From positions 1 through 6,518 of the forward strand of contig JBDKGS010000249.1 of the NCBI GenBank assembly GCA_039798065.1: a stretch of DNA of 6,518 nt, written 5' to 3'. The notes beneath the pieces were generated by a model, which was given only the letters and a program-made list of their open reading frames with translations, had not been told where the DNA came from and searched no databases. The translations under genes were made by a program, and so were the position numbers. Positions within the stretch are counted from its first letter, which is position 1; every line of letters begins with the position of its first letter. Positions 1 to 5,139 of this stretch are shown piece by piece. Origin of the DNA: UBA5070 sp039798065. GTDB lineage: Bacteria; Fibrobacterota; Fibrobacteria; UBA5070.

Positions 1-439
1 GCTGGCCACTTGCGACACCGGCCCCGACGGCGAGCTCGCCGGAACGGCCGACATCCTGGTGGTCTCCAACGAATTCCTGCACCGCGAATTCCCCGACGCG
101 GTGGCGCACGGAGCCGCCCGCGAAGCGCTGTTCGCGCGCTACCTGCAAGCCTGTCCGGGACTCGTCGTGTTCACTTCGGGATCGGGACAAATCCTGTTCG
201 GACGGAAATCGTCGGGTCAAAATACCGTGGAACCGTTCCGGGTGGAAGTGGTCGACAGCGCCGGCGCCGGCGACAGTTTCCGGGGAGGACTGTCGTGGGC
301 GATCCTCCAGGAAATGTCCGATCGCGATGCGGTGCGGTTCGCCTCGGCGGTGGCCGCGTTGGTGTGCACCACCACGCCCGGCTGCCTGCATCCGCCCACG
401 TTGGAGCAGGTGGAGGAGCTGGTCCGCTCCCCTGCCTAG
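1..439 (+). CDS. PfkB-family carbohydrate kinase, C-terminal part (5' truncated)
   Basis: The reading frame is open from base 2 to the TAG at 437-439 and gives about 145 residues, so the N-terminal half of a usual ~300-residue kinase lies outside the window. The diagnostic element is the PfkB C-terminal signature DSAGAGDSFRGG at 254-289. The Asp of GAGD (codon 272-274) is the expected catalytic base, and the glycines form the anion hole for the phosphate being transferred. Upstream, ADILVVSNEF matches the segment where family members usually read 'D...NE.E', and VVFTSGSGQILF matches the usual 'vvtlG..G' strand. The C-terminal helix A-x-A-x-A-A-L-V followed by a Gly-containing loop is also typical. 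The family phosphorylates sugars or nucleosides with ATP in the cytoplasm. The substrate (ribose, fructose, KDG, adenosine and others) cannot be told from this half. It converges on the lipoprotein operon. Confidence 0.9.
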   Translation, partial: LATCDTGPDGELAGTADILVVSNEFLHREFPDAVAHGAAREALFARYLQACPGLVVFTSGSGQILFGRKSSGQNTVEPFRVEVVDSAGAGDSFRGGLSWAILQEMSDRDAVRFASAVAALVCTTTPGCLHPPTLEQVEELVRSPA

Positions 440-451
440 CGTTCCGCACAA

Positions 452-481
452 GACACTTTCCGTCAACTGACGGAAAATGTC
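452..481. terminator. Bidirectional intrinsic terminator between convergent genes
   Basis: Arms TTTCCGTC (457-464) and GACGGAAA (469-476) pair perfectly around the loop AACT. After one C-A mismatch the stem extends by GACA/TGTC (452-455 / 478-481), giving 12 pairs in 13. The hairpin fills the 49-bp gap between the kinase stop (439) and the opposing lipoprotein stop (489). The A/T-rich stem base supplies short T runs on either strand, but there is no long U tract, so efficiency is uncertain. Confidence 0.6.
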
Positions 482-488
482 GTCCGGT

Positions 489-929
489 TCAGCGCGGCTT
501 GATCCTGGGGAGCGCGGCCACGATGTCGGCGCGGCGTCGCTGGTAGGCTTCCACCGAGCCTTCGGCTTCCACCACCACGATCCGTTTTTCGAGCGGAGCC
601 ACGGCCACCAACCACGAGCGGTCGTCGAGCCCGGCTTCCAGCGCGAAGGCGGGGTGGCCGTCCATGGAAAACGAAATGCTGTCCACGATCCTGTAACCGC
701 GTCCGCCCAACCGGTCGCGCAGGGCGCGCTTCCAGAAATCGAGATCGGCCACCGGCTCGTGTTTTTCGGAGTGGATCTCCCACGCCACACCGTCGGGGCT
801 GGCGGCCCGATGACGTCGTGTGTTGTTGTTCTTCCAGGGTGCGAATCCGGTGGGCTGGGTTCCTTCGAACACGGCGCAACCCGATAACCCGACCACAAGG
901 GCGGCGGCGAACAAAATCTGTCGGTTCAT
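489..929 (-). CDS. Small lipoprotein homologous to the C-terminal domain of the operon's first gene
   Basis: The protein has 146 residues. A lipoprotein signal peptide (MNRQ, hydrophobic core, lipobox LSGC with Cys18) puts it in the envelope; Ala follows the Cys, compatible with outer-membrane sorting. The ATG at 929 is preferred over an in-frame ATG at 974 because the signal peptide starts here, a GGGAG Shine-Dalgarno lies 6 nt upstream (936-940), and the ATG forms a 4-bp ATGA overlap with the previous gene's stop. The mature part has AASPDG (42-47) and DLDFWKRALRDRL (62-74). The same two blocks, at the same spacing, occur in the C-terminal domain of the 418-residue lipoprotein (AASPDG 316-321, DADFWREALRLRL 336-348), and the similarity continues through G-[YF]-R-x2-D-x2-S and a WL-[VL]-AV strand. 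I recognise no named family. It is probably a small alpha/beta envelope domain. Confidence 0.85.
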   Translation of the reverse strand: MNRQILFAAALVVGLSGCAVFEGTQPTGFAPWKNNNTRRHRAASPDGVAWEIHSEKHEPVADLDFWKRALRDRLGGRGYRIVDSISFSMDGHPAFALEAGLDDRSWLVAVAPLEKRIVVVEAEGSVEAYQRRRADIVAALPRIKPR

Positions 930-1540
930 CGGAAGCTCCCCCGGAAACGGTCCATGTCCAGGTCGTTCAGCCACGGAAACGCGGTGCGTCCGGCACGCGC
1001 CGAAACCGACCTTCCCTGGAACCTGAAATCCAGCACGACGCGGGCGTATTCCATCCGGTCGCGCAACAGCTTGAGCCGCCCTTTCCTGCGATCGATCTCG
1101 GAAGCCAACGACGCCATTTCCAGCTGGATGTCCAGAGCCTCGCGACGCTGGCTCTCCTTCGCCATGGCCTGCGTCCAGGTTTCCAAAAGGCGGACGCGCC
1201 CGGCCAACCCCAGGGTCTGCTCCTCGAAATCGCGTGCGAGGTCTTCGGTGGAATAGCGGCGTTCGGCCCGACGTCCCAGCTTGGCCAGTTCAAGCTCGAA
1301 TCCCGGCAGCGAGTCGCGCGGGATGCGCAGCTCCAATCGGTCGGTGGTGCGGGCCTGGAACCATCCTTGACGATTTTCGGCAAGTTCCACCACCTTGGCG
1401 ATGGCCGCCTCGCGCTCTCCCGAAAGCACTGTCTGCCGCAGTTCCACGGCCATGGGCTTGACCGGCACGATCGTGTCGAGCGGCGACAATTCCTGGGCGC
1501 AAAGGGGAGCGACCAGCAGGATCAGGATCTTGGTGTTCAT
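926..1540 (-). CDS. Secreted DUF4349-like protein (stand-alone domain)
   Basis: The protein has 204 residues. ATG at 1540 is chosen because it begins a short Sec-type signal peptide (MNTKILILLVAPLCAQ; the Cys does not sit in a proper lipobox), has GAGGTG as ribosome site at 1546-1551, and overlaps the upstream stop by 4 bp. A longer in-frame extension to 2032 would run antisense-free but through the neighbouring gene and has no signal peptide. Residues ~33-175 align by eye with the DUF4349 part of the 418-residue lipoprotein: a beta-alpha segment, an 'LRIP' strand followed by a helix and 'LG', a [TS]-x-D-[LV]-x2-[DE] motif, then a long charged helical stretch (~105-160, probable coiled coil) and a final strand ARVVLDF. 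The DUF4349 family has no established enzymatic role; its members are mostly envelope proteins. It probably acts in the periplasm with its two operon partners. Confidence 0.8.
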   Translation of the reverse strand: MNTKILILLVAPLCAQELSPLDTIVPVKPMAVELRQTVLSGEREAAIAKVVELAENRQGWFQARTTDRLELRIPRDSLPGFELELAKLGRRAERRYSTEDLARDFEEQTLGLAGRVRLLETWTQAMAKESQRREALDIQLEMASLASEIDRRKGRLKLLRDRMEYARVVLDFRFQGRSVSARAGRTAFPWLNDLDMDRFRGSFR

Positions 1541-2793
1541 GGGGTCACCTCGCGCAACGCCTTTTCGAAGGCAGGGCGCATCCTGCGATCCAACGCCGAG
1601 TCGGGGCAGAAGCCTTGCGCCAGTTGGAGTTTGTCCTCGCGGATCCGCACCGCCAAAAGCCAGCCCCAGGCGACCGGATCGGTGCTTCGCAGCTGCAACG
1701 CCTTCCAGCCTCCCAAGGAAAGGGTGTCGGCCGATCGGAAACCACCCGCCAAGCGCAAACGCAGCGCCTCGCGCCAGAAATCGGCATCCCCCACCGGTTG
1801 GTTGTCCAGGGCTCGCGCCCGGAATTCGCAGCCATCTGGCGAAGCGGCCATCCACTCCAGTTTGGAATCGCGCAGCGGGAGTTCCACCATGCCGGAGGGC
1901 ACCGTCAATTTCAGTCGTTTCCCGTTCGGGGAACGGTCGTCGGTGAATCTGGCTTGCAGCTGATGGATCCAGCGGAACACGGCAAGATCGTCGGCGTAGC
2001 CTGTCCTGGAGCGGGTCTGCACGCGTTCGCACGAAACCGTGATGGTCGAGAACGCCACGTCGCGCTTCAACGCATTCTGCCGTCGTTCCAGCAGCTCGAC
2101 GGATTCCGTCAAAGTCTGGATTTCCTGGATCAGCGGCTTGCGTCGATCCATCTCGGTTTCCTTGGCCAAGATCTCCTGGAGCTTCTGCAGGTACATCCGC
2201 TTGATCCTGATCTGCAGCACGATGTCGGTGTATTCGTCGGACACGTCCTGGGCGCGCGTCTGGTGGTCCAGCACCCGGCCAAGGGCTTGCACCGCAGCGA
2301 ATGCCGCGTCGTATTTCTCCACCGGCACGCGCAACACCACGACGGCTCCGTCGCGGCGGTCGGTGTACCCGCCAAGGCTCGCGGCCACGGCTTCGGCCCG
2401 ATCCAGCACCGAGTCCACCTCGGGCGTGGCCAGCTTGACGGATCCTGTCAAGACCACCAGCCGCGCCGGGCGTCCCGACTTCTTGACGACTGGCTTGTCC
2501 GTCGCGGGACCCGTCGGTTCGGCTCCGGGAGCTGCTTCACCCGGCGCTGCCGACATTTCGGACAGGTCGAGTTTGCCCGCACCGATATCCACCACCTGCG
2601 CCTGGTTCGCAAAACCGGCGCGGCGTTTGGCCATTTCGCGGGGAGATGCCGGTGGAGGGGCCGGCGCGTGGAATTCATCCTCGCTCGCGAAGCCTCCTCT
2701 CGTCTCCGACTTGGACTGCATGGCGCAACCGGCCAGGATGGCCAACCACAACACGATGGCGCAATGCGATAGGGTGCGAAGTTTGGGAATCAA
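1537..2793 (-). CDS. DUF4349-domain lipoprotein with extra C-terminal domain
   Basis: The protein has 418 residues from a TTG start. No ATG or GTG gives a signal peptide, whereas TTG at 2793 is followed by a basic N-terminus, a hydrophobic core and the lipobox LAGC (Cys23), and has GGAG 8 nt upstream. Order: signal peptide 1-22; Ala/Pro-rich, probably disordered linker ~24-107; DUF4349-like domain ~109-256 with VVLRVPVEKYDAAF, the conserved 'QDVSDEYTDI' block and a long coiled-coil-like helix (~190-245) ending in FSTITVS; then ~293-418, a second domain shared with the 146-residue lipoprotein. Many DUF4349 proteins end in a transmembrane helix, and that is absent here. It is the first gene of a three-gene operon, overlapping the next by ATGA (1537-1540). 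Lipid anchoring plus coiled coil suggests an envelope scaffold, but the function is unknown. Confidence 0.85.
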   Translation of the reverse strand: MIPKLRTLSHCAIVLWLAILAGCAMQSKSETRGGFASEDEFHAPAPPPASPREMAKRRAGFANQAQVVDIGAGKLDLSEMSAAPGEAAPGAEPTGPATDKPVVKKSGRPARLVVLTGSVKLATPEVDSVLDRAEAVAASLGGYTDRRDGAVVVLRVPVEKYDAAFAAVQALGRVLDHQTRAQDVSDEYTDIVLQIRIKRMYLQKLQEILAKETEMDRRKPLIQEIQTLTESVELLERRQNALKRDVAFSTITVSCERVQTRSRTGYADDLAVFRWIHQLQARFTDDRSPNGKRLKLTVPSGMVELPLRDSKLEWMAASPDGCEFRARALDNQPVGDADFWREALRLRLAGGFRSADTLSLGGWKALQLRSTDPVAWGWLLAVRIREDKLQLAQGFCPDSALDRRMRPAFEKALREVTP

Positions 2794-2801
2794 TTCATGC
2801 G

Positions 2802-2805
2802 CTCC
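2802..2805 (-). promoter_or_regulatory. Shine-Dalgarno GGAG deciding a TTG start, with nested ATG-AAT-TGA
   Basis: On the minus strand GGAG is followed by CGCATGAA and then TTG, a good 8-nt spacing to the TTG at 2793. The ATG at 2798 is out of frame and opens a two-codon reading frame (ATG AAT TGA) whose stop overlaps the TTG. Its distance from GGAG (3 nt) is too short for efficient use, so TTG is taken as the true start. Confidence 0.5.
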
Positions 2806-2935
2806 GCTGGCGATTGGGGAATTGCCCGGTCGAACCGGCAAGGCGACGGAATTTGTCAACCCTTTGGAAACCGGACCCGATCTCGATTCGTTCGCAAATC
2901 TAGGTAACGGAAACGGGAATCTCCGCCGCTCCCCC

Positions 2936-2951
2936 AAAACCGGGACCCGGT
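2936..2951 (-). terminator. Intrinsic terminator after the CBM-like gene
   Basis: On the minus strand, ACCGGG-T-CCCGGT (2951 to 2939) is a perfect GC-rich inverted repeat and is followed directly by TTTT (2939-2936). It begins 3 nt past the stop of the CBM-like gene. The U tract is short, so readthrough into the DUF4349 operon is possible. Confidence 0.55.
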
Positions 2952-2954
2952 CGA

Positions 2955-3461
2955 TCAGGGCTCGAGGACGACCGCGATGTCGTCGCAGAAGAGAGTTCCC
3001 GTGGCATTGCCCAAGGCACACTCCAGCTTCAGCCATTTCGCACCCTGTGGAACCGCGTAGGTGCGCTCCATGCGCGTCCAAGGGGTCTTTCCGCGCACTT
3101 GTCCAACGGCAAGCGGAAATCCACCCACGGTGTCACCATTGGCGTCGTGGAATTCGATGGACAACCGCCCCCGTTCCCAACTTCCTTGCCCACCTCGGAC
3201 AGAATCCGACCGCAGCCATCCGCTGGCCTTCACGGTCCGCACTCCGTCGGGAATTGACACTTTCTGCCAGGCCCCCGCCCAGCGCGCGGTTGTCTGCCTC
3301 ACCATCAAGGCGAGCTCGCCGTCGTGGCTATCGGGCGAGACCTCACCGCCTTCGTTTGTCCACCCCTCCATGCCATTCTCGAATCCACCATTGGACAAGG
3401 AGTTGGTCGCGAAAGCCGACACCGAAAGCACGGCAACCGAGGTGATCAGAAAACGTCGCAT
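2955..3461 (-). CDS. Secreted CBM4/9 (CenC-type) carbohydrate-binding-like protein
   Basis: The protein has 168 residues. ATG at 3461 starts a clear Sec signal peptide (MRRFLITSVAVLSVSAFA|TN) and has AAGGAAG at 3471-3477, 9 nt upstream. The rest is a single jelly-roll domain with hallmarks of the CBM4_9/galactose-binding-like fold: NGGFENGMEGWT near the mature N-terminus, 'W..QKVSIP' about 40 residues later, 'F.L...WTRMERTYAVPQGAKWLKLECAL' in the middle (W-x-R...tyxvP), and a terminal GTLFCDDIAVV strand matching the usual 'yfDDv.l' end. These domains bind glycans or cell-wall polymers. No catalytic domain is attached, so it is either a free binding protein or a structural surface protein. It lies 58 bp after the prenyltransferase gene and may be cotranscribed with it. 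Binding specificity cannot be read from the sequence. Confidence 0.8.
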   Translation of the reverse strand: MRRFLITSVAVLSVSAFATNSLSNGGFENGMEGWTNEGGEVSPDSHDGELALMVRQTTARWAGAWQKVSIPDGVRTVKASGWLRSDSVRGGQGSWERGRLSIEFHDANGDTVGGFPLAVGQVRGKTPWTRMERTYAVPQGAKWLKLECALGNATGTLFCDDIAVVLEP

Positions 3462-3519
3462 GGATGCTTGCTTCCTTGTACGCGGGTGGAAACGTGGACG
3501 GTCCGGATCGCCATCCATC

Positions 3520-4371
3520 TCAGATGGGAATACGCCACAGGAGCACCCAGACCACGCCCAGGATGATCCAGATTTTGACTTCCTTGGAACGAATGCCCCA
3601 TTTGGCCGCGCCGTGCGTGGAAAGGCTTCGGACGGCGGTCCATACCAATCCAGCCGTGAGCGCGACGCCCGCCACATAGGCGCCCCCCCAGTTGGGCACC
3701 GAACTGAAAATGCGGTAGAGCACGAAATAGATGGTGAAGGCCAGCGGGATCAAAGCCACCAGGGCCGATCGGAATTCGCCGAACAGGATGGGGAACGTCC
3801 GAGCTCCCATGGCCCTGTCGCCTTCTTCGTCTTCGATATCCTTGTAAAGTTCGCGCACCAGGGTGAGCGAAAAGGCGCACACCATGAGAACCACGACCTG
3901 CCGGTTCCACGTGGGGCCCGACAAGGCACCGTACGCCACCGTTGTGGCGCAAGTCGCCGCGACGGATGCGTTGCCCAGCAGCGGGGTCGATTTCAGATTT
4001 CTGTCGTAGATGAACAGAACCGTGGCCACCGTCACCGCGATGATGAGCGCGTCGACATAGGCATAGGCAGAGATCATCAGACCCAACGCAAGACACCACC
4101 CCGCCACGCGCAAGGCGGTGACCATATCGATGTCGCCGCGCACCAGGACCCGGTCGGGTCGGTTCACGCGATCGGCGGGCAGATCGCAGATGTCGTTGTA
4201 CGCGTTGCCGAACGCGGCGATGAGCATGGCCGAGACCGCAAGCAGCCAAGGCTTGTCGCGTGACATATCCTGACTCGCTGCCCACGAGCCTGCAAGGCTC
4301 GTGGCGGCAGCCACCAGACAGTTCCCAAAGCGCACCAGCTTGAGCATCGGACCGATCTTGGAAATCCTCAC
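3520..4371 (-). CDS. UbiA-family prenyltransferase (integral membrane)
   Basis: The protein has 283 residues from GTG at 4371, or 275 from the ATG at 4347. Both Asp-rich motifs of the UbiA superfamily are intact. The first is NDICDLPADRVNRPDR (N59, D60, D63, D67), which binds the prenyl diphosphate through magnesium. The second is D178-IE-D181-EEG-D185. Between and after them are about eight or nine hydrophobic segments. The enzyme transfers a polyprenyl chain to an acceptor within the membrane. 'VRFGNCLVAAAT' and the short N-terminus resemble the branch that includes bacterial and archaeal geranylgeranylglycerol-phosphate geranylgeranyltransferase-like proteins. Quinone or other acceptors remain possible, and no ubiquinone, menaquinone or heme genes are adjacent to decide. 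It is transcribed divergently from the folB side. A perfect 6-bp inverted repeat (3515-3527) spans its stop codon without a U tract. Confidence 0.9.
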   Translation of the reverse strand: MRISKIGPMLKLVRFGNCLVAAATSLAGSWAASQDMSRDKPWLLAVSAMLIAAFGNAYNDICDLPADRVNRPDRVLVRGDIDMVTALRVAGWCLALGLMISAYAYVDALIIAVTVATVLFIYDRNLKSTPLLGNASVAATCATTVAYGALSGPTWNRQVVVLMVCAFSLTLVRELYKDIEDEEGDRAMGARTFPILFGEFRSALVALIPLAFTIYFVLYRIFSSVPNWGGAYVAGVALTAGLVWTAVRSLSTHGAAKWGIRSKEVKIWIILGVVWVLLWRIPI

Positions 4372-4397
4372 TATGCCCGTAAAGGTAGCCCCGTCAA
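4370..4397 (-). promoter_or_regulatory. Putative sigma70-type promoter for the prenyltransferase gene
   Basis: On the minus strand TTGACG (4397-4392) and CATAGT (4375-4370) are separated by 16 nt, with 5/6 and 4/6 matches to consensus. The -10 box overlaps the annotated GTG start at 4371. If this promoter is used, transcription begins near 4363 and translation must start further in, most simply at the ATG at 4347. Confidence 0.35.
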
Positions 4398-4422
4398 AGT
4401 CCCTGTCAGGAATTGGCTACCT
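4383..4422. repeat. Nested inverted repeats at the prenyltransferase promoter
   Basis: AGGTAGCC (4383-4390) and GGCTACCT (4415-4422) are perfect 8-bp inverted copies. Between them sits a second palindrome, CCTG-T-CAGG (4402-4410). The outer repeat brackets the -35 box of the minus-strand promoter (4392-4397), so it could be an operator or a cruciform. Chance cannot be excluded. Confidence 0.4.
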
Positions 4423-4447
4423 CGGGAGGTTCACCGCGATGTGTCAC

Positions 4448-4463
4448 ATCTTGGTTTCAAGAT
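4448..4463. repeat. Palindrome ATCTTG-GTTT-CAAGAT next to the ncRNA promoter
   Basis: A perfect 6-bp inverted repeat ends 2 bp before the TTGACA at 4466-4471. Its position suits an operator half-site pair for the rightward transcript, but only one copy is present in the window. Confidence 0.3.
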
Positions 4464-4465
4464 CG

Positions 4466-4495
4466 TTGACAATTTCCCTAGCCAACTGAAAAAAT
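4466..4495 (+). promoter_or_regulatory. Putative promoter for the structured RNA / folB leader
   Basis: A perfect -35 TTGACA (4466-4471) is followed after 18 nt by AAAAAT (4490-4495; 4/6 match to TATAAT). The start would fall near 4502, just before the first hairpin. The -10 is weak and the spacing one longer than ideal. Confidence 0.4.
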
Positions 4496-4501
4496 TCGAC
4501 A

Positions 4502-4708
4502 TAGTTTCTTCTCCAAGAGGAGGGATGTTCCAGGGTTTACCCAGGCGCGTCGCTGGTCAAACAAGCTCTGGCAGCGGGGATAGAAAGCAATCGGGGAATG
4601 CAACCGCCATCTTGTTTGACCCTCCTCGGTGAAGCCTCTTTTCGGAGGGGCCTCACCGAGGATCCGGCAGTGAATGCGAAGCACCGAACCATTGGTCGGT
4701 GCTTTTTT
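4502..4708 (+). ncRNA. Putative ~207-nt structured RNA with intrinsic terminator (unassigned class)
   Basis: No protein gene lies between the promoter-like element and the strong terminator, so this terminator needs an RNA to end. In order, the + strand can form: CTCC/GGAG hairpin (about 4511-4522); GGGT/ACCC hairpin; CCAG/CTGG hairpin just before 4555; a long arm GGTCAAACAAG (4555-4565) pairing perfectly over 11 bp with CTTGTTTGACC (4611-4621), enclosing 45 nt with two GGGGA repeats; a near-continuous 16-bp hairpin at 4623-4662 (TCCTCGGTGA/TCACCGAGGA, one A-C mismatch, then GCCTCT/AGGGGC); and the terminator hairpin. I compared it by eye with 6S, tmRNA, RNase P, SRP RNA and common riboswitches (TPP, FMN, cobalamin, glycine, THF, c-di-GMP, fluoride, guanidine) and found no signature of any. 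It is either a free-standing small RNA or an attenuated 5' leader of the folB operon. The 5' end is inferred. Confidence 0.5.
4679..4708 (+). terminator. Strong Rho-independent terminator upstream of folB
   Basis: AAGCACCGA (4679-4687) and TCGGTGCTT (4696-4704) form a perfect 9-bp stem around an 8-nt loop, and the stem runs into six T residues (4703-4708) on the + strand. The opposite strand lacks a T run after the hairpin, so it works rightward. It stands 71 bp before the folB ATG. Confidence 0.85.
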
Positions 4709-4740
4709 GTTGCCATCCGCGCCGATCAAGTTCCAACAAT

Positions 4741-4769
4741 TCGACGCGATCGCGACATTCTGGTATCTT
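4741..4769 (+). promoter_or_regulatory. Putative extended -10 promoter for a nearly leaderless folB transcript
   Basis: TCGACG (4741-4746), 17 nt, then TATCTT (4764-4769) preceded by the extended element TG at 4761-4762 one base away. Each hexamer matches consensus at 4/6. Initiation about 7 nt further on (4776-4777) would leave only about 3 nt before the ATG at 4780, which fits the absence of a Shine-Dalgarno sequence there. Confidence 0.35.
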
Positions 4770-4779
4770 CCATCCCCAA

Positions 4780-5139
4780 ATGAACATCGGAACCATCGAA
4801 CTCGAGAAGCTCGAAATCATCTGCATCGTGGGAATCCTCCCCATTGAAAGGGTGACCGAACAGAAGGTCTTCCTGGACGTTTCCATGGACATCGACTTCC
4901 AGGTCCCCGCCTCGTCGGAACATGTCGACGACACGGTCGACTACACCGTGGTCTCGCGCGAATTGACGGAACTTGTCAGGGAACGGCGCTACCAGCTCAT
5001 CGAAACCATGGCCGTCGAAGCCGTGGACCTGATCCTGGAACGCCATCCCATCGTGCGTCGCGCGTCCATCGCCGTCCACAAACCCGCCGCGGTCCCCCAG
5101 GCCGCCGACACCGTCGTGCGATTCGGGCGCTCCCGGTGA
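4780..5139 (+). CDS. folB: Dihydroneopterin aldolase FolB
   Basis: The protein has 119 residues, the normal FolB length. In folate synthesis it cleaves 7,8-dihydroneopterin to 6-hydroxymethyl-dihydropterin and glycolaldehyde in the cytoplasm, often also epimerising it to dihydromonapterin; the family forms an octamer. Conserved pieces in order: an N-terminal strand with 'CIVGILPIERVTEQKVFLD' (catalytic-site Glu27), D54-Y55 in the 'vdY..v' motif, 'LIETMAVEAVDLIL' with the pterin-anchoring Glu75, and the catalytic Lys101 in VHKPAAVP. ATG at 4780 is chosen because an in-frame extension to 4699 would start inside the terminator. No clear ribosome site precedes it. The stop overlaps the next gene's GTG by 4 bp (5136-5139), tying it to a probable pterin reductase. 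A transcription terminator lies just upstream, so expression depends on either readthrough or the local promoter. Confidence 0.93.
   Translation: MNIGTIELEKLEIICIVGILPIERVTEQKVFLDVSMDIDFQVPASSEHVDDTVDYTVVSRELTELVRERRYQLIETMAVEAVDLILERHPIVRRASIAVHKPAAVPQAADTVVRFGRSR

Larger units (their letters stand above)
4372..4779. other. 408-bp intergenic region, structured and non-coding
   Basis: This divergent gap lies between the prenyltransferase gene (-) and folB (+). The only open frames in it are short (about 60-80 codons), have no recognisable domain or ribosome site, and run through the hairpins. It contains a probable promoter for each direction, nested palindromes at 4383-4422 and 4448-4463, a chain of stable + strand hairpins from about 4507 to 4704, an intrinsic terminator at 4679-4708, and a candidate promoter right in front of folB. 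Confidence 0.7.

Noticed and set aside
2831..2859. TTGACA at 2859-2854 (-) as promoter of the DUF4349 operon
   Set aside because: The -35 is perfect, but at 16-18 nt spacing the candidate -10 sequences (such as GGTTCG) do not resemble TATAAT.
2039..3445. Long + strand open frame (468 codons) and similar long frames at 818-1963, 1615-2772 and 3061-4263
   Set aside because: They are antisense to genes with clear domains and signal peptides, have Arg/Ser/Pro-rich low-complexity composition, and arise from high GC content.
3515..3527. CCATCT-C-AGATGG palindrome over the prenyltransferase stop codon as a terminator
   Set aside because: The stem is short and no T run follows on the minus strand; it may be chance.
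4441..4632. 63-codon + strand open frame inside the intergenic region
   Set aside because: It has no ribosome site and no recognisable domain, and runs through the RNA hairpins; more likely chance.
4502..4708. Identity as 6S RNA, tmRNA, SRP RNA, RNase P RNA or a THF riboswitch
   Set aside because: Length would suit 6S RNA, but the ends do not pair to form its closing stem and central bubble; signature sequences of the other classes are absent.
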